From Streptomyces sp. NBC_01264 (GTDB lineage Bacteria; Actinomycetota; Actinomycetes; Streptomycetales; Streptomycetaceae): DNA of 64,000 bases. A model generated the notes under the pieces. It searched no databases, had not been told where the DNA came from, and saw only the letters and a list, made by a program, of their open reading frames with translations. Positions 53,016 to 61,599 of this stretch are shown piece after piece. Each line of letters begins with the position of its first letter. Within the stretch, counting starts at the first letter, position 1. The stretch is taken from assembly GCF_026340675.1 (NCBI RefSeq), contig NZ_JAPEOX010000001.1:3596001-3660000 (forward strand). Reading direction: 5' to 3'. The position numbers and the translations under genes are program-made.

Positions 53016-55768
53016 GTCTGATCGGAACGGCGTGCATGCGCCCCGGCTGCCCGGGGACGTACGAGGACATGGGCGGCGGCGAGGTCTACTGCGACACCTG
53101 CGGGCTGGCGCCGGCAGGCGCCGTCGCGGCGGGCGCCGAGGAGCTGGTGTCGGTACCGACGGCGATGACGAGCGCGGCCCGCCACGGGGACTCGCAGGGC
53201 TCGCACGGGTCACAGGGGTCCCAGGGCTCGCACGGGTCCGGGCGGTCCTCCTCGTCCTCCTCCTCGCGGGCCTCCCGGTCTTCGCGGTCCTCGCGTTCTT
53301 CGTCGTCCCGCCGCTCCGTGTCGGGCCGGCTCTCGCGCGCGCTCTCGGGAGCCGCGTCCACCCGGTCGGTGTCGGTGCGCAGTTCGGGTTCGGCCGCCTC
53401 GGCGTCGGGCCGCAGCCGACTGGGCGCCGGGCTGGTCAACGTACCGGAGGTGCCCCGTCCGGATCCTTCGGCGGCGGTGCTGGAGAACCCGGAGGTCCCG
53501 GAGCGCAAGCGGTTCTGCTCGCGCTCCGACTGCGGAGCGCCCGTGGGGCGCGCCCGCGGCGAGCGGCCGGGGCGGACGGAAGGTTTCTGTACCAAGTGCG
53601 GCCACCCGTACTCCTTCGTGCCCAAGCTGCGCGGGGGCGACCTCGTCCACGGCCAGTACGAGGTCGCGGGCTGCCTCGCGCACGGCGGGCTGGGCTGGGT
53701 CTACCTCGCGGTGGACCGGGCCGTGTCGGACCGGTGGGTGGTGCTCAAGGGCCTGCTGGACACCGGGGACCAGGACGCGATGGCGGCCGCGATCTCGGAG
53801 CGGCGCTTCCTCGCGGAGATCGAGCACTCCAACATCGTGCGGATCTACAACTTCGTGGAGCACCTGGACCAGCGGACCGGTTCGCTGGACGGGTACATCG
53901 TCATGGAGTACGTGGGCGGCAAATCGCTCAAGGAGATCGCCAACGAGCGGCGCAGGCCCGACGGCCGCCGCGATCCGCTGCCGGTGGAACAGGCGTGCGC
54001 CTACGGCATCGAGGCGCTGGAGGCGCTCGGCCACCTGCACTCCAGGAACCTCCTGTACTGCGACTTCAAGGTGGACAACGCCATCCAGCAGGCCGACCAG
54101 CTGAAGCTGATCGACATGGGCGCGGTCCGGCGGATGGACGACGAGGAGTCGGCCATCTACGGCACCGTGGGCTACCAGGCGCCGGAAGTGGCGGAGCTCG
54201 GCCCGTCGGTCGCCTCCGACCTGTACACGGTGGCGCGCACGCTGGCCGTGCTGACCTTCGACTTCCAGGGCTACACGAACGTGTTCGTGGACTCCCTGCC
54301 GGACCCTCAGCACATCGAGGTGTTCGGGCGGTACGAGTCCTTCTACCGGCTGCTGGTACGGGCCACCGACCCGGATCCGGGACGGCGGTTCGCGTCCGCG
54401 CAGGAGATGGCGGACCAGCTGACGGGAGTGCTGCGCGAGGTCGTCGCGCTCCAGACGGGCCGCCCGAGGCCGCAGGTCTCCACGCTCTTCGGGCCGGAGC
54501 TGCGGGTTCCGGACGACCGGCTGTTCACCGACGACCGGTCGGGCGGGCACGTGTCCCGGCTGGGCGAGCGGCCCGCGAAGCGGTGGCGGGCGGGCCGGGG
54601 CCGGGCTCCGGCCGAAGTCCCCGGACCGGCGCCGGATCCGGTTCCGGCGCTCACCGCCGCCGCGTCCGCGGGGGCTCCCGCCGCTCCGTCGGCCGCGCCG
54701 ATCACGGGGTACGGCACCACCGGGCTGGTCACCACGGCGACCCACCGGGCCGCCGGCCCCGGCGTGCCGGCCCCGCGCCGGGCACCGGCGGCCGCGCCGC
54801 CGCCGCCCGTCGGGATCACCGCCTCGCGGCGGCCGGAGCTGTCCACGCTGGACACCCGCGAGGCCGCGCTGGCGCTGCCCGTGCCGCTGGTCGACGCCGG
54901 GGACCCCAACGCAGGCTTCCTGGCGGGTCTGCTGGCCTCCGCGCCGGCCGACCTGCTGGCCGCGCTGGGTTCGGCGCCGGCCGAATCCGCGGAGCTGCGG
55001 CTGCGGGAGCTGCGGGCCCGGCTCGAACTGGGCGGCGCCGACGCGCCGCTCGTCGCCGACGCGCTGACCCGGCTGGAGGCACGGCACCCCGACGACTGGC
55101 GCGTGGTGTGGGCCCGGGGCATCTCCTCGCTGGCCGTCGGGGAGGACGAGACGGCGGCGCTGTCCTTCGACGCCGTCTACGACGCCTTCCCGGGCGAGCC
55201 GGCGCCGAAGCTGGCGCTGGGGCTGTGCGCGGAGGTGCTGGGGCAGTTGGACAACGCCGCCGAGTACTACCGCCTGGTGTGGGCCACGGACCCCGGCTTC
55301 GTCGGCGCGGCGTTCGGGCTGGCCCGGGTGCAGCTGGCCACCGGGGACCGGGACGGAGCCGTGCGCACGCTGGAGTCCGTACCGGAGGTGTCGATCCACC
55401 ACACCGCCGCGCGGGTGGCCGCCGTACGGGCACGCCTGCGCGACCGGTCGCCCCAGGAAGCCCTGCTGCCCGATCTGACGGCGGCCGCGGCGCAGGTGGA
55501 GGCCCTGGGACGGTTCGGCCTGGACTCGGTGCGCCACGAGCGGCTCAGGGCGGAAGTTCTGGGCTCGGCGCTGGACTGGGTACTGTCGGGCAGCCGGGGT
55601 TCCGACCCCGGCCGTACCTCGCTGCTCGGCTGCCAACTGGACGAGCGGGGACTGCGCTTCGGCCTGGAGCGCTCGTTCCGCGTGCTGGCACGGCTGGCGC
55701 AGCGGGGCGAGGAGAGGATCGAACTGGTGGAGCGGGCAAACCGTTTCCGTCCCCGGACGTGGGTGTGA
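53012..55768 (+). CDS. pknG: serine/threonine protein kinase PknG
   Basis: 918 aa from GTG at 53012, overlapping the coiled-coil gene by four bases. Order: zinc ribbon Cys8, 13, 27, 30; Ser/Gly/Arg-rich linker about 60-135 coded by repetitive DNA; rubredoxin-like metal site Cys169, 174, 193, 196; kinase domain about 215-450; Pro/Ala linker to about 605; TPR-type helices to the end. Kinase features: Gly-rich loop 222-228, Lys246, catalytic Asp351 in YCDFKVDN with no preceding Arg (non-RD), and IDMGAV in place of DFG, as in mycobacterial PknG (IDLGAV). Soluble. In relatives PknG phosphorylates FHA proteins (GarA/OdhI). The extra N-terminal ribbon is not in the mycobacterial protein as I recall. 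Confidence 0.92.
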   Translation: MSLIGTACMRPGCPGTYEDMGGGEVYCDTCGLAPAGAVAAGAEELVSVPTAMTSAARHGDSQGSHGSQGSQGSHGSGRSSSSSSSRASRSSRSSRSSSSRRSVSGRLSRALSGAASTRSVSVRSSGSAASASGRSRLGAGLVNVPEVPRPDPSAAVLENPEVPERKRFCSRSDCGAPVGRARGERPGRTEGFCTKCGHPYSFVPKLRGGDLVHGQYEVAGCLAHGGLGWVYLAVDRAVSDRWVVLKGLLDTGDQDAMAAAISERRFLAEIEHSNIVRIYNFVEHLDQRTGSLDGYIVMEYVGGKSLKEIANERRRPDGRRDPLPVEQACAYGIEALEALGHLHSRNLLYCDFKVDNAIQQADQLKLIDMGAVRRMDDEESAIYGTVGYQAPEVAELGPSVASDLYTVARTLAVLTFDFQGYTNVFVDSLPDPQHIEVFGRYESFYRLLVRATDPDPGRRFASAQEMADQLTGVLREVVALQTGRPRPQVSTLFGPELRVPDDRLFTDDRSGGHVSRLGERPAKRWRAGRGRAPAEVPGPAPDPVPALTAAASAGAPAAPSAAPITGYGTTGLVTTATHRAAGPGVPAPRRAPAAAPPPPVGITASRRPELSTLDTREAALALPVPLVDAGDPNAGFLAGLLASAPADLLAALGSAPAESAELRLRELRARLELGGADAPLVADALTRLEARHPDDWRVVWARGISSLAVGEDETAALSFDAVYDAFPGEPAPKLALGLCAEVLGQLDNAAEYYRLVWATDPGFVGAAFGLARVQLATGDRDGAVRTLESVPEVSIHHTAARVAAVRARLRDRSPQEALLPDLTAAAAQVEALGRFGLDSVRHERLRAEVLGSALDWVLSGSRGSDPGRTSLLGCQLDERGLRFGLERSFRVLARLAQRGEERIELVERANRFRPRTWV

Positions 55769-55771
55769 TTG

Positions 55772-57727
55772 ATGTCGATGCATCGGCTGTCGGGCTGCCC
55801 CAGCTGCGCGGAACCGCTGGAGGAGGGTGACCGTTTCTGCGGGCTCTGCGGCTACGCCCTCACGACCCCGGACCGGACGGCGGCGCACACACCGCCGGCC
55901 GCTCCCACGAGCGCGGCGTACGCGGCCCCGGTCGCCCCGGCCGGGGCGGCTCCGGCGGCACCGGCGCCCCCGGTCCCGGCGGCGCCAGCCCCGCCCGCGC
56001 CGCCCGCCCCGGAGCCGGCCGGCTCCGCTCACGCGGGCGCCACCGGTCAGGCCACCCCGCCGGCCGGGATCCCGGCCACGCGCGGGCTCCCGTCGTCCGG
56101 CGAGGACTTCGCGCCCCGGCACTCCGGCGGCCACCCCGAACCGGCGGCCCCCGGGTACGCCGGCGAGGCCGCGCCCGGCTGGGGCAGCGTCTCCACCGCC
56201 GCCCCCACCCTGGTGTCGGGCCCCACCGGCTGGTCCGACGCCGGGCACGGCACGCCCCGGACCTCCGAGAGCCCGTACGCCACGCCCCCTCAGGGCCCGC
56301 ACCCCGCGGAAGCCACCTCCTACGGCGCGGGCGCGCAGGGCGCGGGTCCCACGGGCGCGGCCTCTTACGGCAGGGCCGACGGTTCCGACGCGTACGGCAC
56401 CCCGGGCCCCGGAGAGCACGCCCTCCCCTACGAAGCCACCCCCTACGACCCCGCCCCGCAGGGACAGCACCCCGGCGGCCCGGCCCCGTACGGCGGCCCC
56501 CCGTCGCCGGAGTACGCCCCCGGCGGCGAAGCCCCGTACGGCGGCCCCGCTCCGCAGGGGCAGCACGGCGGCGAGACCCCGTACGGCGGCCCGACCGGCG
56601 GGCACGGCGCCGGCCACGGCCCCCAGGAGCCGGGCCCGGGGCACGAAGCCCCGTACGGCGGTCCCGCCGAGCAGGGCCACGCCCCCGGCGGCGAGGTCCC
56701 GTACGTCAGTGATCCCTCAGGTCAGGGCCCCGCCCCGCAGGGGGACCCCGGGGGGAAGACCTGTGTGGCCTGCCGCGCCGGGCGGGTGGACACCGACGGG
56801 TACTGCGAACACTGCGGGCACGCGCAGCCCCGGGAGCGGGACCACCTCGAGGAGGAGCTCGGGAGCGTCGCCGCCGTCAGCGACCGCGGGCTGCGCCACC
56901 ACCGCAACGAGGACTCCTTCGCCGTCGCGGCCACCGCGCTGCCGGACGGCTCCGCCGCCACCGTGGCCATCGTCTGCGACGGCGTCTCCTCCGCCAGCCG
57001 CCCCGACGAGGCCTCCGCGGCCGCCGCCGGAGCCGCCAACGAGGCGCTGCTCGACGCCCTCCCCCGCGGCGCCCACCCCCAGGAGGCCATGCACGAGGCG
57101 ATCCTGGCCGCCGCCGCCGCGGTGAACGCCCTCGCACCCGAGGTGCCGAGCGCCCAGAACGCCCCCGCCTGCACCCTGGTCGGCGCCGTGGTCAGCGGTG
57201 GCCTGCTGACCATCGGCTGGGTCGGCGACAGCCGCGCGTACTGGGTCCCCGACGACCGCGCCGCCCTGCCCCGTCGCCTGACCGAGGACGATTCCTGGGC
57301 CGCCCAGATGGTCGCGGCGGGCCTGATGGGCGAGGCCGAGGCCTACGCCGACGTCCGCGCACACGCCATCACCGGCTGGCTCGGGGCCGACGCGTACGAC
57401 CTGGAGCCGCACACCGCCACCTTCAAGCCCGACCACGACGGCGTGGTCGTGGTCTGCACCGACGGGCTGTGGAACTACGCCGAGTCCGCGGGCGACATGG
57501 CCCGGGTCCTGCCGCAGGACGCCGCCGTCCGGCCCCTGCACAGCGCGCAGGTCCTGGTGGGCCACGCCCTCGACGGTGGCGGGCACGACAACGTGACCGT
57601 GGCCATCGTCCCCTTCGCGGCGACCCCGCCGGTGGCGCAGCACCCGTCGGCGCCGCAGGCCCCGCCGATGCCGCCGACCCCGCCCACGAGCCCCGCGGGC
57701 CCCGCCGGCCCGCAGGCCCAGGCCTGA
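55772..57727 (+). CDS. PP2C-family protein phosphatase with two zinc ribbons
   Basis: 651 aa from ATG at 55772, three bases after pknG; an ATG at 55778 is an alternative. Zinc ribbon 1 has Cys9, 12, 23, 26. A disordered Pro/Gly/Ala region (about 30-325) contains repeats of APYGGP. Zinc ribbon 2 has Cys331, 334, 345, 348. The PP2C domain begins near 365: SDRGLRHHRNEDSF with the metal-binding Glu-Asp about 380, VCDGVSS about 403, VGDSRAYW, and CTDGLWNYAE and GGHDNVTVAIV at the end. Likely reverses PknG phosphorylation. A short Pro/Ala tail follows. Confidence 0.9.
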   Translation: MSMHRLSGCPSCAEPLEEGDRFCGLCGYALTTPDRTAAHTPPAAPTSAAYAAPVAPAGAAPAAPAPPVPAAPAPPAPPAPEPAGSAHAGATGQATPPAGIPATRGLPSSGEDFAPRHSGGHPEPAAPGYAGEAAPGWGSVSTAAPTLVSGPTGWSDAGHGTPRTSESPYATPPQGPHPAEATSYGAGAQGAGPTGAASYGRADGSDAYGTPGPGEHALPYEATPYDPAPQGQHPGGPAPYGGPPSPEYAPGGEAPYGGPAPQGQHGGETPYGGPTGGHGAGHGPQEPGPGHEAPYGGPAEQGHAPGGEVPYVSDPSGQGPAPQGDPGGKTCVACRAGRVDTDGYCEHCGHAQPRERDHLEEELGSVAAVSDRGLRHHRNEDSFAVAATALPDGSAATVAIVCDGVSSASRPDEASAAAAGAANEALLDALPRGAHPQEAMHEAILAAAAAVNALAPEVPSAQNAPACTLVGAVVSGGLLTIGWVGDSRAYWVPDDRAALPRRLTEDDSWAAQMVAAGLMGEAEAYADVRAHAITGWLGADAYDLEPHTATFKPDHDGVVVVCTDGLWNYAESAGDMARVLPQDAAVRPLHSAQVLVGHALDGGGHDNVTVAIVPFAATPPVAQHPSAPQAPPMPPTPPTSPAGPAGPQAQA

Positions 57728-57753
57728 TCCCCGTCCCCCAGGAGGAGCGACCG

Positions 57754-59079
57754 ATGGCGAACTTCGCCAAGCCGAGCGCCCCGCGCTTCAGCGTGGAGGT
57801 GTACCAGAACGAGTTCCTCGCCGAGGGCGCCCGCGACGTCCACGCCATCGTCACGGTCACCTCCACCGGCGGAGCCACGGCCACCCGGACGTCCGTCGCC
57901 CCGGGCGGCGCCGCCGTGGTGATCATGGTGGACTGCTCCGGTTCCATGGAGTACCCGCCCGACAAGATGCGCGGGGCCCGCGAAGCGACGGCCGCCGCCG
58001 TCGACACCCTCCGCGACGGCACCGCCTTCGCCGTGATCGCCGGCACCCACGTGGCCAAGGAGGTCTTCCCCCGCCGGGGCCTCCTCGCCGTCGCGGACGC
58101 GACCACCCGCGCCCAGGCCAAGGAGGCCCTGCGCGGCCTCTCCTCCGGCGGCGGCACCGCCATCGGCACCTGGCTGCGGCTGGCCGACGGACTGCTGCGC
58201 GGATCCACCGCGGCGATCCGCCACGGGATCCTGCTCACCGACGGCCGCAACGAGCACGAGGACCCGGCCGTGCTGCGCGCCACGCTCGACGCCTGCGCGG
58301 GCCGTTTCACCTGTGACGCCCGCGGCGTGGGGACCGACTGGGAGGTCAAGGAGGTCACCGGCATCGCGAACGCGCTGCTCGGCACGGCCGACATCGTGGC
58401 CGACCCGGCCCGGCTGAGCGCCGACTTCACGCACATGATGGAGGAGGTCATGGGCAAGGAAGTGGCGGACGTCTCGCTGCGCCTGTGGACCCCGGTCGGC
58501 ACGGAGGTCATGTACGTCAAGCAGGTCGCCCCCGCCGTGCAGGACCTGACCGGCCGCCGTACGGAGGCGTCCCCGCGCGCCGGGGACTACCCGACGGGTT
58601 CCTGGGGCGACGAGTCCCGCGAGTACCACGTGTGCGTACGGGTCCCGGGCGCGGCCGTCGGCCAGGAGATGCTGGCCGCCCGCGCCGCCCTCGTCATGCC
58701 GGGAGCCCCCGGCGAGGACCCGGCCGTGCTCGCCCAGGGCCTGGTCAGGGCCGTCTGGACGGACGATCTCGCCGCGTCCACCGCCATCAACCCCCAGGTG
58801 GCCCACTACACCGGCCAGGCCGAGCTCGCACAGGCCATCCAGCAGGGCCTGGAGGCCCGCAAACTGGGGGACGTCGGTGGTGCCACGGCCAAGCTCGGCC
58901 GGGCCGTGCAGCTGGCGAGTTCCTCGGGCAACGCCGACACCGCCAAGCTGCTGGCCAAGGTGGTGGATGTCGTCGATGCGGCGGCGGGTACTGTGCGACT
59001 GAAGGCAAAGGTCGCCGACGCGGACGAGATGACACTAGAAACGCGTTCCACTCAAACCGTTCGAGTGCGAAAATCTTGA
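57754..59079 (+). CDS. VWA-domain protein of the pknG operon
   Basis: 441 aa from ATG at 57754, with AGGAGGAG six bases upstream. The VWA domain occupies about 50-230 with an intact MIDAS motif Asp60-C-Ser62-G-Ser64; LLTDGRNEHED carries the later Asp. The C-terminal part includes helical and beta segments (about 340-430). No signal peptide, so it acts in the cytoplasm. VWA proteins assemble complexes; with a kinase, phosphatase and FHA reader nearby, a scaffold or signalling role is likely. Similar VWA partners occur in other phospho-signalling clusters. Confidence 0.88.
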   Translation: MANFAKPSAPRFSVEVYQNEFLAEGARDVHAIVTVTSTGGATATRTSVAPGGAAVVIMVDCSGSMEYPPDKMRGAREATAAAVDTLRDGTAFAVIAGTHVAKEVFPRRGLLAVADATTRAQAKEALRGLSSGGGTAIGTWLRLADGLLRGSTAAIRHGILLTDGRNEHEDPAVLRATLDACAGRFTCDARGVGTDWEVKEVTGIANALLGTADIVADPARLSADFTHMMEEVMGKEVADVSLRLWTPVGTEVMYVKQVAPAVQDLTGRRTEASPRAGDYPTGSWGDESREYHVCVRVPGAAVGQEMLAARAALVMPGAPGEDPAVLAQGLVRAVWTDDLAASTAINPQVAHYTGQAELAQAIQQGLEARKLGDVGGATAKLGRAVQLASSSGNADTAKLLAKVVDVVDAAAGTVRLKAKVADADEMTLETRSTQTVRVRKS

Positions 59080-59169
59080 CGTGAAGCGTGACGCTCTGAT
59101 CGTGACCTGATCAGACGCGAAGAAGAAGAACCTGCCTCTATGACGCAGGAAGAAGGAGGAAGCGCCGCG

Positions 59170-60225
59170 ATGCCGACCTGCCCGAACGGGCACCAGTCCG
59201 CCTCCGACGACTGGTGCGAGGTCTGCGGCCACCGCATGGCTGCCCCTACGGGCACCCCCGCGGCGCCCTCCTACGGCTACGGCTTCCCTCCCACCGGCGA
59301 GCCGACCGCCCAGGCCGAGCTCTGCCCGCAGTGCCGGACCCCGCGCGAGGCCATGGCCCCGTTCTGCGAGGAGTGCCGGTACAACTTCCTGACCCGTACG
59401 GCGACCTCGTACACCCCGGTCTCCCCGGACCTGCCCCCGCCGCCGCCGCCGTCCCCGGGCCCGCCCGCGGCACCGCCGGCGTACTCGCAGGACCACTTCG
59501 ACTACCAGGGCTCGCGGCCCTCCCGGGTCAACCGCCCGGCCGAGCCGCTGCAGCGCGAGGACGACTGGATGCTGCCGCCCCCGGCGCGCCAGGACTTCCA
59601 GCAGCCCCCGTACCAGCAGCAGCCGCCGCCCCCGCAGCAGCACCAGCAGCCGGGCCAGGGCCAGCAGCAGGGGCACCAGCCTCCGCCGCCGTACCAGCAG
59701 CAGCCGTCCCGGACCGGGCAGTACCAGCCGCCGCAGCCGCCGCAGCACCAGCAGCACCACCAGCAGCAGGCGCCGCAGGCGCACCCGCCCTACCAGCAGC
59801 AGCCCTACCAGCAGCCGGGCAGGTCCTGGAGCGCGACCATCGGCCCGGACCGCTCGTACTTCATGGCGATGATGCACCGCAGCGGCCCCGAGGCGGCCGG
59901 GCTGGACCTGCCCGCGTACTCCCCCGAGCAGCACCTCCCGCTCTCCGGTGGCCAGATCACCATCGGCCGGCGCCGCGCCTCGACGGGCGAGTCCCCCGAC
60001 ATCGACCTGTCGGTGCCCCCGGAGGACCCGGGCGTCTCGCACCAGCACGCGGTGCTCGTCCAGCAGCCCGACGGCAGCTGGGCCGTGGTGGACCAGAACT
60101 CCACCAACGGCACCACGATCAACGGCGGCGAGGAGTCGATCCAGCCGTACGTGCCGGTTCCGCTCGCCGACGGGGACCGCGTCCACGTCGGTGCCTGGAC
60201 CACGATCACCGTCCGGCGCGGCTGA
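59170..60225 (+). CDS. FHA-domain protein with two zinc ribbons (candidate PknG substrate/reader)
   Basis: 351 aa. I chose ATG 59170, ten bases after AAGGAGGA; the upstream ATG at 59140 lacks a site. First ribbon: Cys4, His8, Cys16, Cys19. Second: Cys52, 55, 66, 69. A Gln/Pro-rich disordered linker (about 100-215) with PYQQQ repeats follows. The FHA domain is at about 250-350: ITIGRRRAS, DPGVSHQHAVL, QNSTNGTTIN, the phosphothreonine-binding residues. It resembles GarA/OdhI in having a single C-terminal FHA, but lacks their short phosphorylatable ETT motif in the visible N-terminus. Terminator follows. Confidence 0.88.
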   Translation: MPTCPNGHQSASDDWCEVCGHRMAAPTGTPAAPSYGYGFPPTGEPTAQAELCPQCRTPREAMAPFCEECRYNFLTRTATSYTPVSPDLPPPPPPSPGPPAAPPAYSQDHFDYQGSRPSRVNRPAEPLQREDDWMLPPPARQDFQQPPYQQQPPPPQQHQQPGQGQQQGHQPPPPYQQQPSRTGQYQPPQPPQHQQHHQQQAPQAHPPYQQQPYQQPGRSWSATIGPDRSYFMAMMHRSGPEAAGLDLPAYSPEQHLPLSGGQITIGRRRASTGESPDIDLSVPPEDPGVSHQHAVLVQQPDGSWAVVDQNSTNGTTINGGEESIQPYVPVPLADGDRVHVGAWTTITVRRG

Positions 60226-60251
60226 GCCCGCGCGGCCACCGGTCCCGAACG

Positions 60252-60288
60252 CGGCGAAGCCCTCCGGTATCACCGGAGGGCTTCGCCG
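60252..60288. terminator. terminator of the pknG operon, bidirectional
   Basis: Perfect 16-bp stem (60252-60267 with 60273-60288, five-base loop TATCA), then TTTG. It ends the seven-gene unit and serves the converging gene at 60301. Confidence 0.9.
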
Positions 60289-60300
60289 TTTGACGGATCC

Positions 60301-61176
60301 TCAACCGCCGACCAGCGGGTCCCCGGCCCCGCGCCGGCGCCGCACGCTCACCACCGCGGCGGCGGCCAGCAGCAGGACGAACAGACCGGCCAGGGCGAGC
60401 GGGAGCAGCGTCCCGGGGTGGAGGGCGAGGAACAGGACCGGCAGGCCCGCGAGCAGCACAGCGGGCGCGGTGCGCAGCCCGGCGAACGCCCGGCGTCCGG
60501 CCAGCAGCAGGCCGGCGGCCAGCGTGACGGCGAAGCGCAGCTGGGTGAAGGGGTACACCAGCGGGACCAGCACCACCGCACTCGTCAGCACCAGCGTCCA
60601 CGCCATCACCGCGAGCACGCCGGCCCGGGTGCGGACACGGGGAGCGGGCCTCAGGTCCGGCGGGCACGCCACGGCCACCAGGGCCAGGACGAGCATGGGC
60701 CCGTCGGTGAGCGCCGAGAACCCGATGGAGCCGATGCCCATCCGGACCGCGCCGAGCGCGAACACCACGACGGTTCCCGCCAGCACGGTCCAGCTGCCCG
60801 CCGCCCAGCGTCCGGCCAGCGCGAGGAACACTCCGAACACCATGACGAGGTAGGCCGCGACCATCCCCGCGAAGCCCGGACCGATCTCGTCCAAGTCCGC
60901 GATGAAGAAGACGTTGCGCATCACTCCGGCCCAGCTCGACGCGGCGGCCCCGACGGCGACCAGGGCGAACGGTGCCAGCGCCGCCAGGAGCCGGCCGGGG
61001 CGTCCCGCGGAGCCCAGGCCCAGCCGCATGCGCAGGGCGTGTCCGGCCACATCCGCGCCCTCCCGCACCCGGGCGGGGACCGCCGCTCCGCGCGTCGCCT
61101 CGTGGTACGCGTCGGCGATCTCGTCGCCGAACTCCCGCCGGTAGGCGGCGGGATACAGCCTCAGCAGCGCGCTCAC
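60301..61176 (-). CDS. membrane protein paired with PadR regulator
   Basis: 291 aa from ATG at 61176, overlapping the padR stop (ATGA). The N-terminal motif LYPAAYRREFGDEI is a short segment common in PadR-associated membrane proteins, in front of about seven to eight hydrophobic helices. No catalytic motif seen. PadR genes in actinobacteria are often followed by permease-type partners, and this fits that pattern. Confidence 0.8.
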   Translation of the reverse strand: MSALLRLYPAAYRREFGDEIADAYHEATRGAAVPARVREGADVAGHALRMRLGLGSAGRPGRLLAALAPFALVAVGAAASSWAGVMRNVFFIADLDEIGPGFAGMVAAYLVMVFGVFLALAGRWAAGSWTVLAGTVVVFALGAVRMGIGSIGFSALTDGPMLVLALVAVACPPDLRPAPRVRTRAGVLAVMAWTLVLTSAVVLVPLVYPFTQLRFAVTLAAGLLLAGRRAFAGLRTAPAVLLAGLPVLFLALHPGTLLPLALAGLFVLLLAAAAVVSVRRRRGAGDPLVGG

Positions 61177-61550
61177 GTGCCCACCGCCGTGCGTCCGAGG
61201 CGCAGGGCCGTGCCGAGGGAGGCCGCGGACCCGCCGAGCCCCAGCCGCCGGGTGGCCTCCTGCGCGGTGCGTGCGAGCCGGGCCGCCTCGGCGGCCAGGG
61301 TCTCCCGGCCGCGCGGGGCGAGCGTGTAGCTGCGCCGTCTGCGGCCGTCGACCACCTCTTCCTCGTGGACGGCGATCAGTTCTTGTTCGAGGAGCCGCTC
61401 CAGGGCCCCGTAGAGCGTTCCGGTGCGCATCTTGGTGCGGCCTTCCGAAATCTTCTCGACCTCCTGGGCGATCGCGTATCCGTGCCGCGGGGCATCGGCG
61501 ATCGCCGTGAGGATCAGCAGGGTCGGCTCACGGAGAGCTTGATCAGTCAC
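61173..61550 (-). CDS. PadR family transcriptional regulator
   Basis: 125 aa from GTG at 61550. Winged helix: LILTAIADAPRHGYAIAQEVEKISEGR...RTGTLYGALERLLEQELI and a C-terminal RRRSYTLAPRGRETLAAEAARLARTAQEATRR helix. First gene of a two-gene unit with the membrane protein. A large operator palindrome lies 8 bases upstream of the start. Confidence 0.92.
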   Translation of the reverse strand: MTDQALREPTLLILTAIADAPRHGYAIAQEVEKISEGRTKMRTGTLYGALERLLEQELIAVHEEEVVDGRRRRSYTLAPRGRETLAAEAARLARTAQEATRRLGLGGSAASLGTALRLGRTAVGT

Positions 61551-61557
61551 ACCCCGA

Positions 61558-61599
61558 CCATAGCTCGGTGGCCGACATATGTCGATGACCGACCTATGG
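61558..61599. promoter_or_regulatory. 42-bp hyphenated palindrome, probable PadR operator
   Basis: Outer CCATAG (61558-61563) and CTATGG (61594-61599), and inner CGACATATGTCG (61573-61584), share one centre of symmetry at 61578.5. 17 of 21 half-site positions match. Inner ACAT/ATGT elements are typical of PadR sites. It overlaps the stop codon of the preceding methyltransferase gene and lies just 5' of padR, suggesting autoregulation. Confidence 0.75.

Noticed and set aside
53210..56680. An 1156-codon minus-strand frame over pknG and the PP2C gene
   Set aside because: Shadow of strongly supported kinase and phosphatase genes; Arg/Gly/Ala composition only.
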